Part shown: in pieces, positions 9,876-18,372 of the stretch
Position numbering within the stretch: position 1 is the stretch's first letter
How the letters are laid out: every line of letters begins with the position of its first letter
Program-made: the position numbers and the translations under genes
DNA from: Phenylobacterium sp.
GTDB lineage: Bacteria > Pseudomonadota > Alphaproteobacteria > Caulobacterales > Caulobacteraceae
Direction: 5' to 3'
NCBI RefSeq assembly: GCF_030651185.1
Contig: NZ_JAUSCJ010000006.1
Coordinates: forward strand, 62,001 to 126,000
Length of the DNA stretch: 64,000 nucleotides
The notes under the pieces: generated by a model
Databases searched by the model: none
Seen by the model: the letters and a program-made list of their open reading frames with translations, nothing else
What the model was told of the DNA's origin: nothing

Positions 9876-9931
9876 TTGCCGCCTCGCCGATCTGAGGTCA
9901 TTCTGCGGCCTCCGGGGCGAGGAGAAGCGGG

Positions 9932-10312
9932 ATGGGCGCAGTCGTGAACGGTCAGCCAGTGGCCTTTATCCAGGTCGGTGAACGCGAGCGGGCCATGGTT
10001 TTCTATTGCGGCACGCTCGGCCTGCCTCTTCGCAGCGCGGACGCCTTCGGCGACTTCCTCGAGGTCGACGGCGCGCTCCTGCGGATCACCGTGCTGCCCG
10101 ACTACAAGGCCCACGGCCATCCCGTGTTCGGCTGGAACGTGCCGGACATGGGCGCGGCGGTGCGCGCCCTGCGGGATCGCGGCGTGGCGTTCACCATCTA
10201 CGAAGGCATGGGGCAGGATGACCTGGGCATCTGGACAGCCCCCGACGGCGGCGCTCAGGTGGCCTGGTTCTCCGACCCCGACGGCAATGTGCTGAGCCTG
10301 TCGCGCGCCTAG
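9932..10312 (+). CDS. VOC (glyoxalase/bleomycin resistance) family protein
   Basis: 126 aa, one vicinal-oxygen-chelate unit of two beta-alpha-beta3 modules: VAFIQVGERERAMVFYCGTLGLPLRS at the N-terminus and AWFSDPDGNVLSL at the C-terminus. One metal-ligand position is E61-like (FLEVDG) and another is the DPDGN aspartate region. The substrate is unknown. The ATG at 9932 follows a GGAGAAG ribosome-binding site. It stands alone between ohrR and a repeat element. Confidence 0.85.
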   Translation: MGAVVNGQPVAFIQVGERERAMVFYCGTLGLPLRSADAFGDFLEVDGALLRITVLPDYKAHGHPVFGWNVPDMGAAVRALRDRGVAFTIYEGMGQDDLGIWTAPDGGAQVAWFSDPDGNVLSLSRA

Positions 10313-10392
10313 GGCGAGGGCGGCGCCTGGAGCCCGTTCGGCCACTGGCCGGTCGGATAATGGGTCCGCTCCGCTCTTGGGACAAGAACCGC

Positions 10393-10490
10393 CGTCATCC
10401 CGGGCGACCCGTAGGGCAGACCCGGGACCCAGGGGGATTGATCGCGGCCCCTGGGTCCCGGCTCTCCGCTTCGCTACGGCCGGGATGACG
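10393..10490. repeat. GTCATCCCGG-type palindromic repeat
   Basis: CGTCATCCCGG (10393-10403) is inverted at CCGGGATGACG (10480-10490), and within it GGGACCCAGGGG is inverted as CCCCTGGGTCCC. The element occupies the 237-bp gap between the VOC gene and the GST gene (convergent), where it could form a bidirectional terminator. A second member of the same family lies in opposite orientation at 18330-18358. There is no coding potential. Confidence 0.7.
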
Positions 10491-10549
10491 CATTGGGTTT
10501 GGTTGAGAGGCCGCTCGACCCCGCAAGGGGGAGAAGGGAGCCTTAAGCC

Positions 10550-11239
10550 TCAGGCCTTTTCGGCGGCCTTGGCCTTTTCCTTGGCGGCCATCTTGGCGAT
10601 GAGGTCGCGGCGTTCGGCGAGGCCGCGGTAGAGTTCCACGAGCGTTGCGGCGGCGTGCTCGTTCTTCTGGATGGCGGCCCAATAGGCGGCGACCTTGGGC
10701 GAGGCGGGGATGGGGTTCTCGACGTCGACGGTGGGCAGGACGTTCTCCACCAGGAACAGGGCCGGGACCAGGGTGCAGTCGGCCATGGTCAGGCGGCCGG
10801 AAACCGCGAAGCCATCCTCACCGATATAGTGCTCCAGGGCCTTGATCCCGCGGATCACCTGGCCGCTCAGCAGCTTGACGATGTCGGCGCTGCGGGTGGA
10901 GGCGCGGCCCTGGCCCGAGAGCATGAACATGTTGTTCATCAGATAGATGTCGGCGATGCGCGACACCGTGCGGATGGCGGCGGTCTCGCGGGGCGTAGCG
11001 CCCAGCAGCCGGTTCTGCGGATAGATCTCCTCCAGGTACTCGGAGATCACCTCGGATTCCGGGATCACGTCGCCGCCCAGGTCCAGAACCGGGATGCGGG
11101 CGAGCGGCGAGGTCTTGGAGAACTCCCCAGTCATGAAGCCGGGCGGCAGCTCGATGGCGATGTCGGAGATGCCCTTGGCGTAGATCTGCATCCGCACCTT
11201 GGCGGAATAGGGCGAGAGGTCGCCGGAATAGAGCTTCAT
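10550..11239 (-). CDS. glutathione S-transferase family protein
   Basis: 229 aa. The N-terminal thioredoxin fold begins MKLYSGDLSPYSAKVRMQI with a Ser/Tyr catalytic region, the cis-proline loop SPLARIPVLDL and the glutathione-contacting ESEVISEYLEE. A helical C-domain follows with the LTMADCTLVPALF N-capping motif. The last about 20 residues are an Ala/Lys-rich tail (KMAAKEKAKAAEKA). The role, detoxification or glutathione-dependent transformation, is inferred from family only. Confidence 0.87.
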   Translation of the reverse strand: MKLYSGDLSPYSAKVRMQIYAKGISDIAIELPPGFMTGEFSKTSPLARIPVLDLGGDVIPESEVISEYLEEIYPQNRLLGATPRETAAIRTVSRIADIYLMNNMFMLSGQGRASTRSADIVKLLSGQVIRGIKALEHYIGEDGFAVSGRLTMADCTLVPALFLVENVLPTVDVENPIPASPKVAAYWAAIQKNEHAAATLVELYRGLAERRDLIAKMAAKEKAKAAEKA

Positions 11240-11334
11240 GAAAGGGGTCCTGAAAATCGGGGCCTGCGAACAGGTGTTTGAATGGACCTAGAGGTAACGT
11301 CGTTTCGCGGGGGGTTCAATGCGCGGCGCGCAGG

Positions 11335-11700
11335 TCAGACCTTGGCCGGTTGGCGGTGCAGGATCTTCTCCATCGTCTTGCCCTTGGCCAGTTCGTCGAT
11401 GAGTTTGTCGAGGTAGCGGATCTCGCGCATCACCGGGTCGGTGATCGCCTCGACGCGGACGCCGCAGACCACGCCGCGGATGTCGGCGCGGGCCGGGTTG
11501 AGCGCCGGGGCCTGGGTGAAGAAGTGCTCGTAGTCGGTGTTGTTGGCCAGCTGGGCGGCGAGCGCGGCGGCGTCGTAGCCGGTCAGCCAGGCGATGATCT
11601 GGTCGACCTCGGCCTTGGTGCGGCCCTTGCGCTCGGCCTTGGCCACCAGGGCCGGATAGACCTTGGCGACGCTCATTCGATAGATGCGATGCTCGGTCAT
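11335..11700 (-). CDS. DUF2200 family protein
   Basis: 121 aa. The sequence from [31 protein letters not shown] through ITWLTGYD-like ([12 protein letters not shown]) to the conserved [18 protein letters not shown] tail matches the DUF2200 family. The function is unknown; charged, small, cytoplasmic. The start at 11700 was chosen because the family begins with this MxxHxIY segment; the frame is open further upstream without supporting features. It is monocistronic and divergent from a GNAT gene. Confidence 0.85.
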   Translation of the reverse strand: MTEHRIYRMSVAKVYPALVAKAERKGRTKAEVDQIIAWLTGYDAAALAAQLANNTDYEHFFTQAPALNPARADIRGVVCGVRVEAITDPVMREIRYLDKLIDELAKGKTMEKILHRQPAKV

Positions 11701-11826
11701 CCGGTCCTCAACGCCCCGCGGGCGCACATCGGAAGCGATGTCAGGGGGCATTGAGCCACGTCGCAGGCCATTTCGGCAACCGGCGGAGGTCTCCAGCGGG
11801 CTTGCGGTGCGCGATCCCGCCCTGCC

Positions 11827-12633
11827 ATGAATGCTCGAATGGACGAGACCGAGGAGCTGATCTGCCTGTGCGTGCGCGCGCTCGTCGCCCAGATGGGGGA
11901 CGTGCCGGGGGTGGAGATGCACCTGACGCGCAACGCCGTCCTGGGCCTGACCGGCGAGCCCTCCCCCGACTTCAACCGGCTGACCCTGGGGGCGGGTCCG
12001 CAGGCCGAGGCCTTCCTGGTCTCGTCGGTGGCGCGGGCGCGGGAACGCGGGCTGCCGCTGGTGGTGGTGATGAGCCCCCAGGCGGAAGCCACCCTGGCGC
12101 CGGTGGCGGCGGGGCTGGGCCTGACGGTGGCGGGGACCTCGCCGCTGATGGTGCTGCGCCCCGGGACGCCGGTGACGCCGAGCCGCCCGGTGAGGATCAC
12201 CCGGGCGCTGGGGCCCGATCTGGTGGCCATCGCCGGGGACCTTGAGGCCGCCGCTTTCGACGAGCCCCGGGACGTGCTCGCCCGTTGCATCGATGTCTGC
12301 GTCACCGAGACCGCCGGGGTGGAGACCTGGATCGCCTGGGACGGCGACCTGCCGCTGAGCGCCGTCACCGTGACGCCGACGGGAAACACCGCGGGGATCT
12401 CGCTGATGGCCACGCCGCCGGAGCACCAGCGCAAGGGCTGGGGCCGCGCCCTGCTGACCCAGGTGATGGCCGACTATCGCCGCCGTGGGGTGGCGCGCTT
12501 CCACCTGGGGTCCACGGAGGCAGGGCTGCGGCTGTATGAAAGCGTGGGCTTTGTGACCGTCGCCGAACTCTCGGCCTGGCTGTTGCCCGCCGAGGGCGCT
12601 CTGCCCGGGCGCGACCGAGGCGGGCCGTCCTAG
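11827..12633 (+). CDS. GNAT-family N-acetyltransferase with extended N-terminal half
   Basis: 268 aa. The C-terminal GNAT domain (about 120-255) has [24 protein letters not shown], the acetyl-CoA-binding Q-R-K-G-W-G motif, and [10 protein letters not shown]. The N-terminal half (about 1-115) looks like a degenerate second GNAT-like domain without the binding motif, as in two-domain acetyltransferases. An alternative ATG is at 11839. The substrate is unknown. Confidence 0.82.
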   Translation: MNARMDETEELICLCVRALVAQMGDVPGVEMHLTRNAVLGLTGEPSPDFNRLTLGAGPQAEAFLVSSVARARERGLPLVVVMSPQAEATLAPVAAGLGLTVAGTSPLMVLRPGTPVTPSRPVRITRALGPDLVAIAGDLEAAAFDEPRDVLARCIDVCVTETAGVETWIAWDGDLPLSAVTVTPTGNTAGISLMATPPEHQRKGWGRALLTQVMADYRRRGVARFHLGSTEAGLRLYESVGFVTVAELSAWLLPAEGALPGRDRGGPS

Positions 12634-12719
12634 TCACAGAAAATCGTGGCGCCTGTCGGAAAGCTTGCCGGGGGTTGGTCCTCGGGAGACCTTCAAGAGA
12701 GACACCGCGGAGCCGCCCG

Positions 12720-13370
12720 ATGACGCCCACCCTCACCGCCTTCAAAGCCTCCCCCGACCGCGGCCGGGGCCTCGCCCGCGACATGCGCGTCCGCTGGGCG
12801 TTCGAGGAGCTGGCCCAGCCCTACGATGTGCGGCTGGTGACCTTCGCCGAAATGAAGGAACCGGCGCATCTGGCGCTGCATCCCTTCGGACAGATCCCGA
12901 CCTATGAGGCCGGCGAGCTGGCGATCTTCGAGTCCGGCGCGATCATCCTGCACATCGCCCAGCGCCATGCGGGCCTGCTGCCCGAGGATGCGGACGCGCG
13001 AGCCCGCGCAATCACCTGGATGTTCGCCGCGCTGAGCACGATGGAGACGCCGATCGTGGAGCGCGAAGTCGCCATGTTCACCGAGCACGACAAGAGCTGG
13101 TTCGGCGAGCGGCTGCCCGCCGTAGAGGACCGCATCCGCGTCCGGCTCTCCCAACTGTCCAAGCGCCTCGACGACGCCGATTGGCTGGACGGGGACTTCA
13201 GCGGGGGCGACCTGATGATGGTGTCGGTGCTGCAGCGGCTGGGCAGTTCAGGGCTGGTGGGGGAGCACCCCAACCTCGCCGCCTATGTCGCGCGCGCCGA
13301 GGCGCGGCCCGCCTATCGCCGAGCCTTCGAGGCTCAGTATGCGGTGTTCCTGGCCGCGTCGGGCGGCTGA
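12720..13370 (+). CDS. glutathione S-transferase family protein
   Basis: 216 aa. N-terminal thioredoxin fold with SPDRGRGLARDMRVRWAFEEL, the cis-Pro loop HPFGQIPTYE and the ESGAI glutathione-contact motif. The C-domain includes FSGGDLMMVSVL. A GGAG 7 nt before 12720 supports this start over the in-frame ATG at 12675. Another GST gene follows 79 bp downstream on the same strand. Confidence 0.86.
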   Translation: MTPTLTAFKASPDRGRGLARDMRVRWAFEELAQPYDVRLVTFAEMKEPAHLALHPFGQIPTYEAGELAIFESGAIILHIAQRHAGLLPEDADARARAITWMFAALSTMETPIVEREVAMFTEHDKSWFGERLPAVEDRIRVRLSQLSKRLDDADWLDGDFSGGDLMMVSVLQRLGSSGLVGEHPNLAAYVARAEARPAYRRAFEAQYAVFLAASGG

Positions 13371-13449
13371 CGCACCGCCCCTCAAAACCAGTTGCATTTA
13401 CGAACTGGTTTAGCGAAGACTTTGGGCGCCGCCACACGAGGGACGCGAG

Positions 13450-14097
13450 ATGATCACCGTATTCGGCGAAGGCCGTGGCTTCCGGGTGGTATGGCTGCTG
13501 GAGGAAATGGGCCTGCCCTACCGGCTGCGGGACGTGGACCTGTTCAAGGGCGCCGAGAACGACCCCGAGTTCATGGCGGTCAATCCCGGCGGGTTCATCC
13601 CGGCCCTGGTGGACGGCGACGTCACCCTGGTGGAGTCTATCGCCATCATGGAATACCTGATGGCCCGCCATGGGCCGACGCCGCTGGCGCCCGCGCCGCA
13701 GGACGCAGCCTTCCCCGCCTATCAACAGTTCCTGCACCTGGGCGAGGCGGGCCTGGCGGCCTCAATGTACTTCGTCCAAGGCGCCCGCAATTTCGGGCCG
13801 GAGGCTGAGCGGGACAACTGGAGCGCCCGCCAGGCGCTGAGCGTGTACGTGACCCGGCTGCGGCTGGTGACCCAGCAGCTGGCGCGGGCGCCCTACATGG
13901 CCGGCGAGGCGTTCACGGCGGCCGACATCTCGATCACCTACGCCCTGGAGTTCGCCCAGCGCACGGTGGGGTTCCAGCTCGGCGAGGCGGAGCTGGCCTA
14001 TGTGGCGCGCACCACCGCGCGCGCCGGCTACAAGCGCGCCATGGACGGCTGCCCGGCCACCAAGGGCTGGGTCGCCGGGCTGGCCGCAAAGTCCTAG
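13450..14097 (+). CDS. glutathione S-transferase family protein
   Basis: 215 aa. GEGRGFRVVWLLEEMGLPYRLRDVD forms the N-terminal fold; NPGGFIPALVDG is the cis-Pro loop and VESIAIMEYL the glutathione-binding ES motif. The C-terminal FTAADISITYALEF matches the GST N-capping box. It is 34 nucleotides-class similar in layout to the preceding GST but clearly diverged, so not a recent duplicate. Function assigned at family level only. Confidence 0.86.
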   Translation: MITVFGEGRGFRVVWLLEEMGLPYRLRDVDLFKGAENDPEFMAVNPGGFIPALVDGDVTLVESIAIMEYLMARHGPTPLAPAPQDAAFPAYQQFLHLGEAGLAASMYFVQGARNFGPEAERDNWSARQALSVYVTRLRLVTQQLARAPYMAGEAFTAADISITYALEFAQRTVGFQLGEAELAYVARTTARAGYKRAMDGCPATKGWVAGLAAKS

Positions 14098-14216
14098 GGC
14101 CGGGCTCACGGGCGCTCCAAGCCAGACCCTGGACTCGACAAAACCCCGCCCACGTTGTCGGATCGGCGTTCTCTGAAACGTCCTGGTGAGGACGAAGCGA
14201 CGGAGGGGGTGGTCTG

Positions 14217-14648
14217 ATGACAGTCGAGGTGACCGACAAGACGGCGGGCCTGCGGTTATGGCTGCAGAGCGTGGTGGCGTTGCTGGCAGGGTTCGCCGCG
14301 GTGGTGGTGCTGTCGCTGGCGACGGACACGGTGTTCCATATGCTGGGGGTCTATCCGGCGGGGCGTGAGCCGATGAAGGAGGCGGGGGACAATGCCCTGG
14401 CCCTCTCCTACCGCCTGGTGTTCGGCGCCTTGGGCAGCTACATCGCCGCGCGCCTGGCGCCGACCCGGCCGATGCGGCACGCCCTGATCCTGGGGGCGAT
14501 CGGCACGATCGTGGCCGTCGCAGGGGGGGCGGCCACCTGGAACCTGGACCTGGGGCCGCGCTGGTATCCCATCGCCCTGGCGGTGACCGCCCTGCCCTGC
14601 GCCTGGATCGGCGGGGCGCTCAACCGCCCCAGGCCGTCGGCGGGGTGA
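14217..14648 (+). CDS. small integral membrane protein, unknown function
   Basis: 143 aa with four predicted transmembrane segments (about 16-38, 64-82, 90-108, 115-133). No motif is recognised. It is preceded by a strong GGAGGGGG ribosome-binding site. A short hairpin (14652-14673) follows its stop. Possibly one of the simple four-helix inner-membrane proteins common in Caulobacterales, but no function can be given. Confidence 0.75.
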   Translation: MTVEVTDKTAGLRLWLQSVVALLAGFAAVVVLSLATDTVFHMLGVYPAGREPMKEAGDNALALSYRLVFGALGSYIAARLAPTRPMRHALILGAIGTIVAVAGGAATWNLDLGPRWYPIALAVTALPCAWIGGALNRPRPSAG

Positions 14649-14651
14649 CCG

Positions 14652-14673
14652 CCTCCCCCGTCGCCGGGGGAGG
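14652..14673. terminator. hairpin between convergent genes
   Basis: CCTCCCCC (14652-14659) pairs with GGGGGAGG (14666-14673) across a 6-nt loop. It lies in the 36-bp gap between convergent stops at 14648 and 14685. There is no U-tract, so it is either a factor-dependent terminator hairpin or a minimal version of the CCTCCCCC element at 1568-1710. Confidence 0.5.
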
Positions 14674-14684
14674 TGATCGGTGTC

Positions 14685-15479
14685 CTAGGCGTAGTTGGCT
14701 AGCGCGTTGCCGGAAGCATCGCCGCAGCCGGAGCCGCCGTCGACGGGGATGATGGCGCCGTTGACGTACTTGGCCTGGTCCGAGGAGAGGAACAGGCACA
14801 TGTCGGCGATCTCGTCCTTGGTCCCGTAGCGGCGCATGGGGTTGCGGCTCTTCACCCGCTCCTCGGCCTCCGGGGTCGAGGCCAGGCGGGCCATGCCCTC
14901 GGTGTCGGCGATGGGGCCGGGCGAGATGGCGTTGACGCGGACGCCGCCGGGTCCCCACTCAAGCGCCAGGCACTTGGTCAGCATGTTGATGCCCGCCTTG
15001 GCGGCGCAGACATGGGACTGGAAGAGCGACGCGCGCTCGCCCTGGCCGGCGGTGATGGAGATCAGGCTGGCGCCCGGCCGGCGCAGGAACTCAAACGAGG
15101 CGCGCAGGACGTTGAAGGTGCCGATCAGGTCGATGTCCACCACGGTCTTGAAGCCGTTGGCGCTCATGCCGAGCGCCGGGGCCACGAAGTTGCCGGCCGC
15201 GCCGGAGAGCACGATGTCGATTTCACCAAACTCTGAGTGGGTTCGTTTGAGGGCGGCCTCGACGGCGGCGTAGTCGCGGACGTCGGCGGCGATGCCGATG
15301 CAGGGCTTGCCGAAGGTGGAGACCTCCTTGGCGGCGGCTGCGATCTTTTCCTCGCTGCGGCTGATGATGACGACATTGGCGCCGGCGGCGGCGAACCGCT
15401 TGGCGATGCCGAGATTGATGCCGCTGGAGGCGCCGGCGACGAAGCAGGTCTTGCCGACGAGTTGGGTGTCTTGGGCCAT
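14685..15479 (-). CDS. SDR oxidoreductase resembling peroxisomal 2,4-dienoyl-CoA reductase
   Basis: 264 aa. The cofactor motif is VAGASSGINLGIAKRFAAAG. The NFVAPALGMSANGFKTVVDIDLIGTFNV block and EWGPGGVRVNAISPGPIADTEGMARL closely follow the DECR2-type dienoyl-CoA reductases, which use NADPH to remove the extra double bond of polyunsaturated acyl-CoAs. The classical YxxxK tyrosine is absent (VCAAK here), as in that branch, while the Lys is kept. The start at 15479 is where family similarity begins. A role in unsaturated fatty-acid breakdown is inferred. Confidence 0.82.
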   Translation of the reverse strand: MAQDTQLVGKTCFVAGASSGINLGIAKRFAAAGANVVIISRSEEKIAAAAKEVSTFGKPCIGIAADVRDYAAVEAALKRTHSEFGEIDIVLSGAAGNFVAPALGMSANGFKTVVDIDLIGTFNVLRASFEFLRRPGASLISITAGQGERASLFQSHVCAAKAGINMLTKCLALEWGPGGVRVNAISPGPIADTEGMARLASTPEAEERVKSRNPMRRYGTKDEIADMCLFLSSDQAKYVNGAIIPVDGGSGCGDASGNALANYA

Positions 15480-15683
15480 GGGGTTTCCTCTCGATTTTGT
15501 TGGGGATGAGCTTAGGGCGCGGTTGCGGGGGGCGGAAGGGTGACCCGGCGTCGGGCGGCGCATTGACCGCGCCGCGATCTCGGCTAGCCTTGCGCCATGG
15601 CCTGACCCTGGACATCGGCGCGCGAAGCGCCCTCCCCGCCCGCCCCTGCGGGCTTTCGGCCCCCCATGTCCAGAGAGCTTCCC

Positions 15684-16208
15684 ATGACCCTTCGCCGTAT
15701 CACCGCCGCCGACCTCGCCCAGGTCGCGCGCTATCCCTTCACGCTGTCCATCACCGAGCCGATGACCGATCCCGCGCGGCTGGCGGAGACCTTAGCCGCC
15801 AGCGGGTTCTGGACGCAGGAGGCCGGGGCCATGGCCATCGAGGCGCAGGGGCGGCTGGTGGGGACCTGCCAGTTCTACCGCGCCGCGCCCTGCATCCATG
15901 GTTTCGAGCTGGGCTATATCCTGCACGATCCCGCCGACCGGGGACGCGGGCTGGCGGCGCCGGCGGTGCGGGAATTCTCCGACCTGCTGTTCGCCGAGCG
16001 GCCGAATATCTATCGCCAGCAGCTGATGATCGAGGTCTGGAACACCGCCTCGTGGAAGCTGGCCGAGCGGTGCGGCTTCACCCGCGAGGGACTGCTGCGC
16101 AGTTCAGGATTCGGGTCGGGCGATCCGGCCGACTGCCTGATCTATTCGCGCACGCGCAAGGACTGGCATGAGGAAATGACCACGACGATGGGGGTGGCGA
16201 TGTCCTGA
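15684..16208 (+). CDS. GNAT-family N-acetyltransferase (RimJ/RimL-like)
   Basis: 174 aa. MTLRRITAADLAQVARYPFTLSITEP begins a RimL-like GNAT; HDPADRGRGLAAPAV is the acetyl-CoA-binding loop and EVWNTASWKLAERCGFTREGLLR is the strongly typical motif B of protein/ribosomal-type acetyltransferases. The start at 15684 is preceded by AGAGAG; a start at 15666 is possible. The target is unknown. Confidence 0.85.
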   Translation: MTLRRITAADLAQVARYPFTLSITEPMTDPARLAETLAASGFWTQEAGAMAIEAQGRLVGTCQFYRAAPCIHGFELGYILHDPADRGRGLAAPAVREFSDLLFAERPNIYRQQLMIEVWNTASWKLAERCGFTREGLLRSSGFGSGDPADCLIYSRTRKDWHEEMTTTMGVAMS

Positions 16209-16280
16209 TCGGGGTTGTGGCGGGGCCAAGCCAGGACATAGGTTGCGCGCCTGTTTCCCGCGCCAGACCGGAGGCCCCAG

Positions 16281-17324
16281 ATGGCCCGCTATCAGAACAT
16301 CCTCGAAACCATCGGCCGCACTCCGGTGGTGCGGATCAACAAGCTGGGGCCCGACGGCGTGAACCTGTGGGTCAAGGTCGAGTCCTTCAATCCCCTGGGC
16401 TCGGTGAAGGACCGGCTGGCGCTGGGCGTCATCGAGGCGGCCGAGAAGTCGGGCGCCCTGAAGCCCGGCCAGACCGTGATCGAGGCCACCAGCGGCAATA
16501 CCGGGATCGGCCTGGCCATGGTCTGCGCGCAGAAGGGCTACCCCCTGGTGGTCACCATGGCCGAGAGCTTCTCGGTGGAGCGGCGCAAGCTGATGCGGTT
16601 CTTAGGGGCGAAAGTGGTCACGACGCCTGCAAGTCTGCGCGGGACCGGCATGGTCGCCAAGGCCATGGAGCTGGCGGAGAAGCACGGCTGGTTCCTGACC
16701 CGGCAGTTCGAGAACGAAGCCAATCCGGACATGCACTCGCGGACCACGGCGCTGGAGATCCTGGAGGACTTCGCAGGCGAGACCCTGGACTACTGGGTGA
16801 CCGGCTACGGCACCGGCGGGACGCTGAAGGGCGTCGCCCGGGTGCTGAAGGAGAAGAGCCCCAAGACCAAGATCATCGTCTGCGAGCCGGAGGACGCCCA
16901 GCTGCTGGGCAGCGGGGCCGAGCAGGCGCGAAACCCCGACGGCAGCGCGGCGACCAGCCACCCGGCCTGGAAGCCCCACCCCATGCAGGGCTGGACACCG
17001 GACTTCATCCCCAAGCTGACCGGGGACGCCGTGGCGATGTCGCTGATCGATCAGATCCTGCCCACCGCGGGCCCGGAATCCATGGCCATGAGCAAGCGGC
17101 TGGCCGACCAGGAGGGGATCTTCGTGGGCATCACCTCGGGCGCGACCTTCGCCGGGGCGCTGAAGATCGCCGCCACGGCGCCCAAGGGGGCCAACATCCT
17201 CTGCATGCTGCCCGACACCGGGGAGCGCTATCTGTCGACCCCACTGTTCGCCGACGTGCCGGTGGAGATGACGGCGGATGAGCAATCGATCTTCGACTCC
17301 ACGCCGTTTGGGAAGCCGGCTTAG
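16281..17324 (+). CDS. cysK: PLP-dependent cysteine synthase
   Basis: 347 aa, fold-type II. The PLP lysine lies in NPLGSVKDRLALG (Lys near 48), the substrate loop is TSGNTGIGLA, and the phosphate-binding GTGGT is in TGYGTGGTLKG; ITSGATFAGAL closes the site. It should make cysteine from O-acetylserine and sulfide. The product is longer than O-acetylserine sulfhydrylase A (about 310-320 aa) by an insert around 215-245 (RNPDGSAATSHPAWKPHPM) and a short C-terminal tail, so a CysK- or cystathionine-beta-synthase-like variant cannot be excluded. Confidence 0.88.
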   Translation: MARYQNILETIGRTPVVRINKLGPDGVNLWVKVESFNPLGSVKDRLALGVIEAAEKSGALKPGQTVIEATSGNTGIGLAMVCAQKGYPLVVTMAESFSVERRKLMRFLGAKVVTTPASLRGTGMVAKAMELAEKHGWFLTRQFENEANPDMHSRTTALEILEDFAGETLDYWVTGYGTGGTLKGVARVLKEKSPKTKIIVCEPEDAQLLGSGAEQARNPDGSAATSHPAWKPHPMQGWTPDFIPKLTGDAVAMSLIDQILPTAGPESMAMSKRLADQEGIFVGITSGATFAGALKIAATAPKGANILCMLPDTGERYLSTPLFADVPVEMTADEQSIFDSTPFGKPA

Positions 17325-17452
17325 GCTGGGTTAAGGCGAGGCGGGGTCCAGACGTCGACGGGCTCGAGCGATTCAGATCCCAATCGGTAGCTCTAGCGCC
17401 CACTCAAAGTGGCCGCATGGCCTCGGGTTTTCATCTCAGGAGATTGTCGGCC

Positions 17453-18148
17453 ATGGTTGATAGGGATCGCGGCGGACGTCGCGCCTTTGGGGTCTTCGTC
17501 CCTGACGAAACGCCCGAGTATGTGGCCGCCCACACCGAGTGGTGCTTGGCTCTGGGCGGATTTTTACACACATTCGCTGCGACCGAGCACCATCTCCGAC
17601 TTCTGCTTTTCCGCTACACGCGCGTAACCGAGGTGGTCGGGCGGGCCCTATTTCACTCAGACCGGGTGGCCGAGCTCAAAGACGCGATCAACCGGGTTTT
17701 GGAAGCCACCGGTAGGTGGGACGAGAAGGACGGGCTCGACCCCTTCTTTTCGCACCTCTCACTAATCTCCAGCGTCCGAAACAACTTGGTCCACTGGGGT
17801 GGGCACCAGCTCGAAAGCGGCGACTACATCGTCAGCAACCTTCACCTAGCGCCTATTGATCGGGGCAGAGGCCACCGTGTCAGCGCAGCCGACATCAGGG
17901 CTATGACAGAGGATCTTTCTGACATCTCGGCCGCGATTCTCATCGCGAGAGAGCGCGGCAAAGTTCTTGGCAAAGTCAGATTTCCGCTTCCCTACCAGCT
18001 ACCCGACGCCTGGAAATTTAGGCCGCGACCGCTACCGCCGCTTGCGAGGCCTAGACCCCCAAAGCGGCCTTTAGAGCAAGCGAACCCGCGCGCAGCATCT
18101 CAGAAGAAACAGAAGGCGAAAGCCCCCCGGCCGAAGCCAGAGGGCTAG
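17453..18148 (+). CDS. hypothetical protein with HEPN-like RxxxxH motif, atypical base composition
   Basis: 231 aa. Mostly helical between residues 30 and 165; the segment ISSVRNNLVHWGGHQ contains RNNLVH, which fits the Rx4H signature of HEPN-type RNase and related domains. The C-terminus (about 180-231) is basic and Pro/Lys-rich (KRPLEQ...KKQKAKAPRPK). The start at 17453 is supported by AGGAG 10 nt upstream; an earlier ATG at 17417 lacks one. The coding sequence is visibly richer in A/T and in rare codons than its neighbours, suggesting recent acquisition. No partner antitoxin gene is adjacent. Function unproven. Confidence 0.7.
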   Translation: MVDRDRGGRRAFGVFVPDETPEYVAAHTEWCLALGGFLHTFAATEHHLRLLLFRYTRVTEVVGRALFHSDRVAELKDAINRVLEATGRWDEKDGLDPFFSHLSLISSVRNNLVHWGGHQLESGDYIVSNLHLAPIDRGRGHRVSAADIRAMTEDLSDISAAILIARERGKVLGKVRFPLPYQLPDAWKFRPRPLPPLARPRPPKRPLEQANPRAASQKKQKAKAPRPKPEG

Positions 18149-18239
18149 CACTTTTATTCACAGTCGAGACATGGGCGCAGCCGTGTGCGTGCAGCCCCTT
18201 GGCAGCCCTCGAATTGGACCCTTCCCGCGTGAAGATCGG

Positions 18240-18361
18240 AGCGGGTCTTGTCCCGGCCACCCAAGATCTCCGAGGCGTAGCAAGCTGACTTGGCGTCGGC
18301 CGCGCGCGCTACGGCGAGACGGAGATCATGGGTCCCCGGGACAAGCCCGGGGATGACGGTG
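18240..18361. repeat. second GTCATCCCCGGG-type repeat
   Basis: On the minus strand 18330-18358 reads GTCATCCCCGGGCTTGTCCC followed by GGGGACCCAT, the same consensus (GTCATCCC-GGG...GGGACCCA) as the repeat at 10393-10490, in inverted orientation. The flanking part (18245-18300) contains a TGTCCCGG copy and CGGAGATC/GATCTCCG inverted pieces. It lies in the 224-bp gap between the HEPN-like gene and the S46 peptidase gene, which are convergent. Confidence 0.6.
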
Positions 18362-18372
18362 GAGGGGTGAGG

